From CAJQND01 sp051010055 (GTDB lineage Bacteria > Pseudomonadota > Alphaproteobacteria > Rhizobiales > CAJQND01), in assembly GCA_051010055.1 (NCBI GenBank), contig JBPCVY010000175.1:1-5201 (forward strand): DNA of 5,201 nucleotides, given 5' to 3'. Shown here piece after piece: positions 2,279-5,201 of the stretch. The translations under genes and the position numbers were made by a program. Position 1 is the first letter of the stretch. Every line of letters begins with the position of its first letter. Under the pieces are notes generated by a model. The model did no database searches. It saw nothing but the letters and a program-made list of their open reading frames with translations, and was not told where the DNA came from.

Positions 2279-5201
2279 ATGCCTAAAAGAACTGACATTT
2301 CATCTATTCTGATCATTGGGGCCGGGCCAATAATTATCGGCCAGGCCTGTGAATTTGACTATTCCGGAACCCAGGCCTGTAAAGCTCTGAAGCAAGAGGG
2401 CTACCGGGTCATTCTGGTTAACTCCAATCCGGCCACTATAATGACCGATCCGGATTTGGCCGATGCCACCTATATCGAACCGATTACGCCGGAAGTGGTT
2501 GCCCGTATCATCGAGAAAGAGCGCCCTGATGCGTTGTTGCCCACCATGGGTGGCCAAACCGCGCTGAACTGTGCGCTGTCGCTCAGAAAAATGGGCGTAT
2601 TGGAAGAATTCGGCGTTGAGATGATCGGCGCGCGGGCCGAGGCCATCGACAAGGCCGAAGACAGGGATCTGTTCCGCGAGGCGATGCATAAGATCGGTCT
2701 GGAAACGCCCCGTTCGGCTTTCGTGAACAATTCCGAGCTGAAGGCCCGCTTCAAGCGCCAGCGCGCTGAGGCGATTGCCGGGCTTGAGAAAAGGCACTCC
2801 GATCCGGCAGAGCGCACCAAAGCACTGGAAACATTCCGCGGTGAGTGGGAGGCAACCGAGTTTCCACGGCGCGAAGAATACCGGCTAACCGCACAGCTGC
2901 AGGCGTTGAAGGCCTTTGACGTGACCGGCCTTCCGGCGATTGTGCGCCCTTCCTTTACCCTTGGCGGTCAAGGTGGCGGCATTGCCTACACTTTGGAAGA
3001 ACTCTACGAGCTTGTGCTGTCCGGCATTGAAGCCTCTCCCACCGATGAGGTGCTGGTTGAGGAAAGCGTCCTTGGCTGGAAAGAGTTCGAGATGGAGGTG
3101 GTGCGTGACCGCGACGATAACTGCATCATCATTTGTTCGATTGAAAACATTGATCCAATGGGCGTGCACACGGGCGATTCCATTACTGTCGCCCCGGCCC
3201 TTACCCTGACGGACAAAGAATATCAGGTCATGCGCAACGCCTCGATTGCGGTGTTGCGTGAAATCGGCGTGGAAACCGGGGGCTCGAATGTGCAGTTCGC
3301 GGTCAATCCAAAAGATGGCCGGCTGGTGGTGATTGAGATGAACCCGCGCGTGTCGCGTTCATCTGCCCTCGCCTCCAAGGCAACAGGCTTCCCGATCGCC
3401 AAAATCGCGGCCAAGCTGGCAATTGGCTACACGCTTGATGAGTTGGAGAACGATATTACCGGCGGCGCAACCCCGGCATCTTTCGAGCCAACCATCGATT
3501 ATGTGGTCACAAAAATTCCGCGCTTTGCGTTTGAAAAGTTCCCGGGCTCTGAGCCTGTCCTCTCAACGTCGATGAAATCAGTCGGCGAGGTGATGGCCAT
3601 TGGCCGCACTTTCAAGGAAAGCCTGCAAAAGGCCCTGCGCGGCCTTGAAACCGGGCTCACCGGTCTTGATGAGATTGAGATCGAAGGGGTTGGCGAGGAT
3701 GAATCAGAAAACCGCAACGCCATCCGCGCAGCCCTTGGGCGGCCGACGCCGGAGCGGCTGTTAAAGGTTGCCCAGTCCCTGCGCATGGGGACATCGTTGG
3801 AGCAGGTACACCAGTCATGTTTTATCGATCCGTGGTTTCTTCAGGAAATCAAGGATTTGATTGATGTGGAAGCGCGGGTGCGCGCCCATGGCCTGCCAGA
3901 TGATGATTGGAATATGCGCAATCTCAAGGCAATGGGCTTTTCCGATTCCCGTCTTGGCAAGCTGGCAGGGCTCAGCGAAGAAGACGTCCGCGCGCACCGG
4001 GCATCGAAAAATGTGCACCCGGTCTTTAAACGCATCGACACATGCGCTGCGGAATTCGCCTCCCCAACCGCTTATATGTACTCCACATATGAGACCGGTG
4101 TGCCCGGCTCTGCGGCTGATGAAGCACGGCCCTCGAACCGCCAAAAAGTGATTATCCTGGGAGGCGGACCAAACCGTATCGGCCAGGGCATTGAGTTCGA
4201 CTATTGCTGCTGTCATGCAGCGTTTGCATTGGCGGACAGTGAGCCTGAGCCGTTCGAATCAATCATGGTCAACTGCAATCCGGAAACGGTTTCCACCGAC
4301 TATGACACCTCCGACAGGCTCTATTTCGAACCGCTCACCGCAGAAGATGTGCTAGAGCTTATCCGCACCGAAAAGCAAGCGGGAACCCTGCACGGGGTCA
4401 TCGTTCAGTTCGGCGGACAAACACCGCTGAAACTTGCCCATGATCTAGAAAAGGCAGGCGTTCCAATTCTCGGCACCTCGCCTGATGCGATCGACCTTGC
4501 CGAAGACCGAGACAGGTTCAAGGATTTATTGCAAAAACTTGAGCTTGCCCAGCCGGAAAACGGCATCGCGTCTTCTGCGGACCAGGCAATTAAAATCGCA
4601 GAATCCATCGGCTATCCGGTGGTTATCCGGCCTTCCTACGTGCTGGGCGGGCGGGCCATGGAAATCGTTTCCGACCGGGCGCAAATCGAACGCTACATCA
4701 ACGAAGCAGTTGTTGTTTCCGGCTCGAGCCCGGTTCTAATCGACAGCTACCTCAGAAACGCCATTGAAATAGATGTGGATGCTCTGTGCGATGGCAAGGA
4801 TGTGTTCATCGCCGGCATCATGGAGCATATCGAAGAAGCTGGCGTTCATTCCGGCGACAGCGCCTGCTCCTTGCCGCCGCGCTCGCTTGATGCGGCCATA
4901 ATTGCAGAACTGGAAGAGCAAACCCGCAAGCTCGCCCTGGCGCTGAATGTGGTTGGCTTGATGAACGTACAGTACGCAATTAAGGACGGCGTTATCTACG
5001 TGCTTGAAGTCAATCCACGTGCATCACGCACAGTGCCGTTCGTCGCCAAGGTCATTGGTGTTCCGGTGGCCAAGATTGCAGCACGAATTATGGCAGGTGA
5101 ACCACTGGCAAAATTCGACCTTAAATCTCGTAAACTTAAGCATATTGCAGTCAAGGAAGCGGTGTTCCCGTTTGCCCGTTTCCCTGGTGTCGATACCATT
5201 C
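2279..5201 (+). CDS. carB: Carbamoyl-phosphate synthase large subunit (cut by right edge)
   Basis: Synthetic subunit of the cytosolic enzyme that makes carbamoyl phosphate from bicarbonate, two ATP and glutamine-derived ammonia, feeding arginine and pyrimidine synthesis. All 974 codons in the window read without stop or frameshift. The start is fixed by the near-universal N-terminus MPKRTDISSI, although ATG 2279 lacks a clear Shine-Dalgarno. First half: GAGP (14-17), NSNPATIMTDP (48-58), MGGQTALN (90-97), RPSFTLGG (223-230), HTGDS (297-301), Gln339 and EMNPR (353-357). Oligomerisation region: about 460-610, including IDPWFL. Second half: GGGPNRIGQGIEFDYCC (628-644), RPSYVLGGRAM (784-794), HSGDSACSLP (from 857) and EVNPRASRT (from 910). 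Compared with E. coli (recalled), residues about 150-210 carry a charged, probably helical insertion of some 50 residues, as in rhizobial enzymes. The C-terminal allosteric MGS-like domain lies beyond the window. No carA is adjacent. No promoter is clear in 2202-2278. Confidence 0.98.
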   Translation, partial: MPKRTDISSILIIGAGPIIIGQACEFDYSGTQACKALKQEGYRVILVNSNPATIMTDPDLADATYIEPITPEVVARIIEKERPDALLPTMGGQTALNCALSLRKMGVLEEFGVEMIGARAEAIDKAEDRDLFREAMHKIGLETPRSAFVNNSELKARFKRQRAEAIAGLEKRHSDPAERTKALETFRGEWEATEFPRREEYRLTAQLQALKAFDVTGLPAIVRPSFTLGGQGGGIAYTLEELYELVLSGIEASPTDEVLVEESVLGWKEFEMEVVRDRDDNCIIICSIENIDPMGVHTGDSITVAPALTLTDKEYQVMRNASIAVLREIGVETGGSNVQFAVNPKDGRLVVIEMNPRVSRSSALASKATGFPIAKIAAKLAIGYTLDELENDITGGATPASFEPTIDYVVTKIPRFAFEKFPGSEPVLSTSMKSVGEVMAIGRTFKESLQKALRGLETGLTGLDEIEIEGVGEDESENRNAIRAALGRPTPERLLKVAQSLRMGTSLEQVHQSCFIDPWFLQEIKDLIDVEARVRAHGLPDDDWNMRNLKAMGFSDSRLGKLAGLSEEDVRAHRASKNVHPVFKRIDTCAAEFASPTAYMYSTYETGVPGSAADEARPSNRQKVIILGGGPNRIGQGIEFDYCCCHAAFALADSEPEPFESIMVNCNPETVSTDYDTSDRLYFEPLTAEDVLELIRTEKQAGTLHGVIVQFGGQTPLKLAHDLEKAGVPILGTSPDAIDLAEDRDRFKDLLQKLELAQPENGIASSADQAIKIAESIGYPVVIRPSYVLGGRAMEIVSDRAQIERYINEAVVVSGSSPVLIDSYLRNAIEIDVDALCDGKDVFIAGIMEHIEEAGVHSGDSACSLPPRSLDAAIIAELEEQTRKLALALNVVGLMNVQYAIKDGVIYVLEVNPRASRTVPFVAKVIGVPVAKIAARIMAGEPLAKFDLKSRKLKHIAVKEAVFPFARFPGVDTI

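Noticed and set aside
2300..2797. Minus-strand ORF of 165 codons
   Set aside because: It is antisense to the highly conserved N-terminal half of CarB and is a shadow ORF, as are the other short ORFs across 2300-5199.
2279..5201. Frameshift or pseudogene in carB
   Set aside because: I translated every codon by hand: the frame stays open and all conserved motifs are present in order. Only the window edge truncates it.

Overview
This window looks like ordinary chromosome from an alphaproteobacterium, probably of the Hyphomicrobiales (Rhizobiales). The call rests on three things: a carB product starting MPKRTDISSILIIGAGP with a roughly 50-residue insertion in its first ATP-grasp half, an alphaproteobacterial-type agmatinase-like ureohydrolase with GGDDS in place of GGDHS, and moderate-to-high GC in the genes with AT-rich DNA confined to one intergenic stretch. 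All genes read on the plus strand. I see no transposase, phage gene, CRISPR array, tRNA or rRNA.

Layout: (1) 49-1035, an agmatinase/arginase-family hydrolase whose frame is open to the left edge. (2) 1036-1234, an intergenic stretch with phased A/T tracts and then a 58-bp regulatory block. (3) 1235-1453, a 72-residue exported small protein ending in CHGFQC-QEI. (4) 1454-1740, a gene-free stretch of about 290 bases. It holds a 76-nt nested hairpin, a C/T-rich tract resembling an anti-Shine-Dalgarno sequence, and a strong intrinsic terminator at 1705-1740. (5) 1755-1812, a second copy of the same 58-bp regulatory block. (6) 1854-2201, a 115-residue exported protein with four cysteines. (7) 2279-5201, carB, the large subunit of carbamoyl-phosphate synthase, in frame throughout and cut off by the right edge after 974 codons.

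The most unusual thing here is regulatory. The two small exported-protein genes do not resemble each other in protein sequence. Both nevertheless sit behind a gap-free 58-bp block (37 of 58 positions identical by hand count) with ATGAAC boxes 11 bp apart, a TTCAGGC box, a GTTC box 11 bp further on, and a -10-like CATAGT/CATTGT. This suggests one DNA-binding regulator controls both and that they belong to a small regulon of exported proteins. The first gene also appears to be followed by a long structured 3' untranslated region or a linked small RNA ending at the intrinsic terminator. The flanking ureohydrolase and carB are metabolic genes with no obvious functional tie to the small pair. No carA is visible next to carB.
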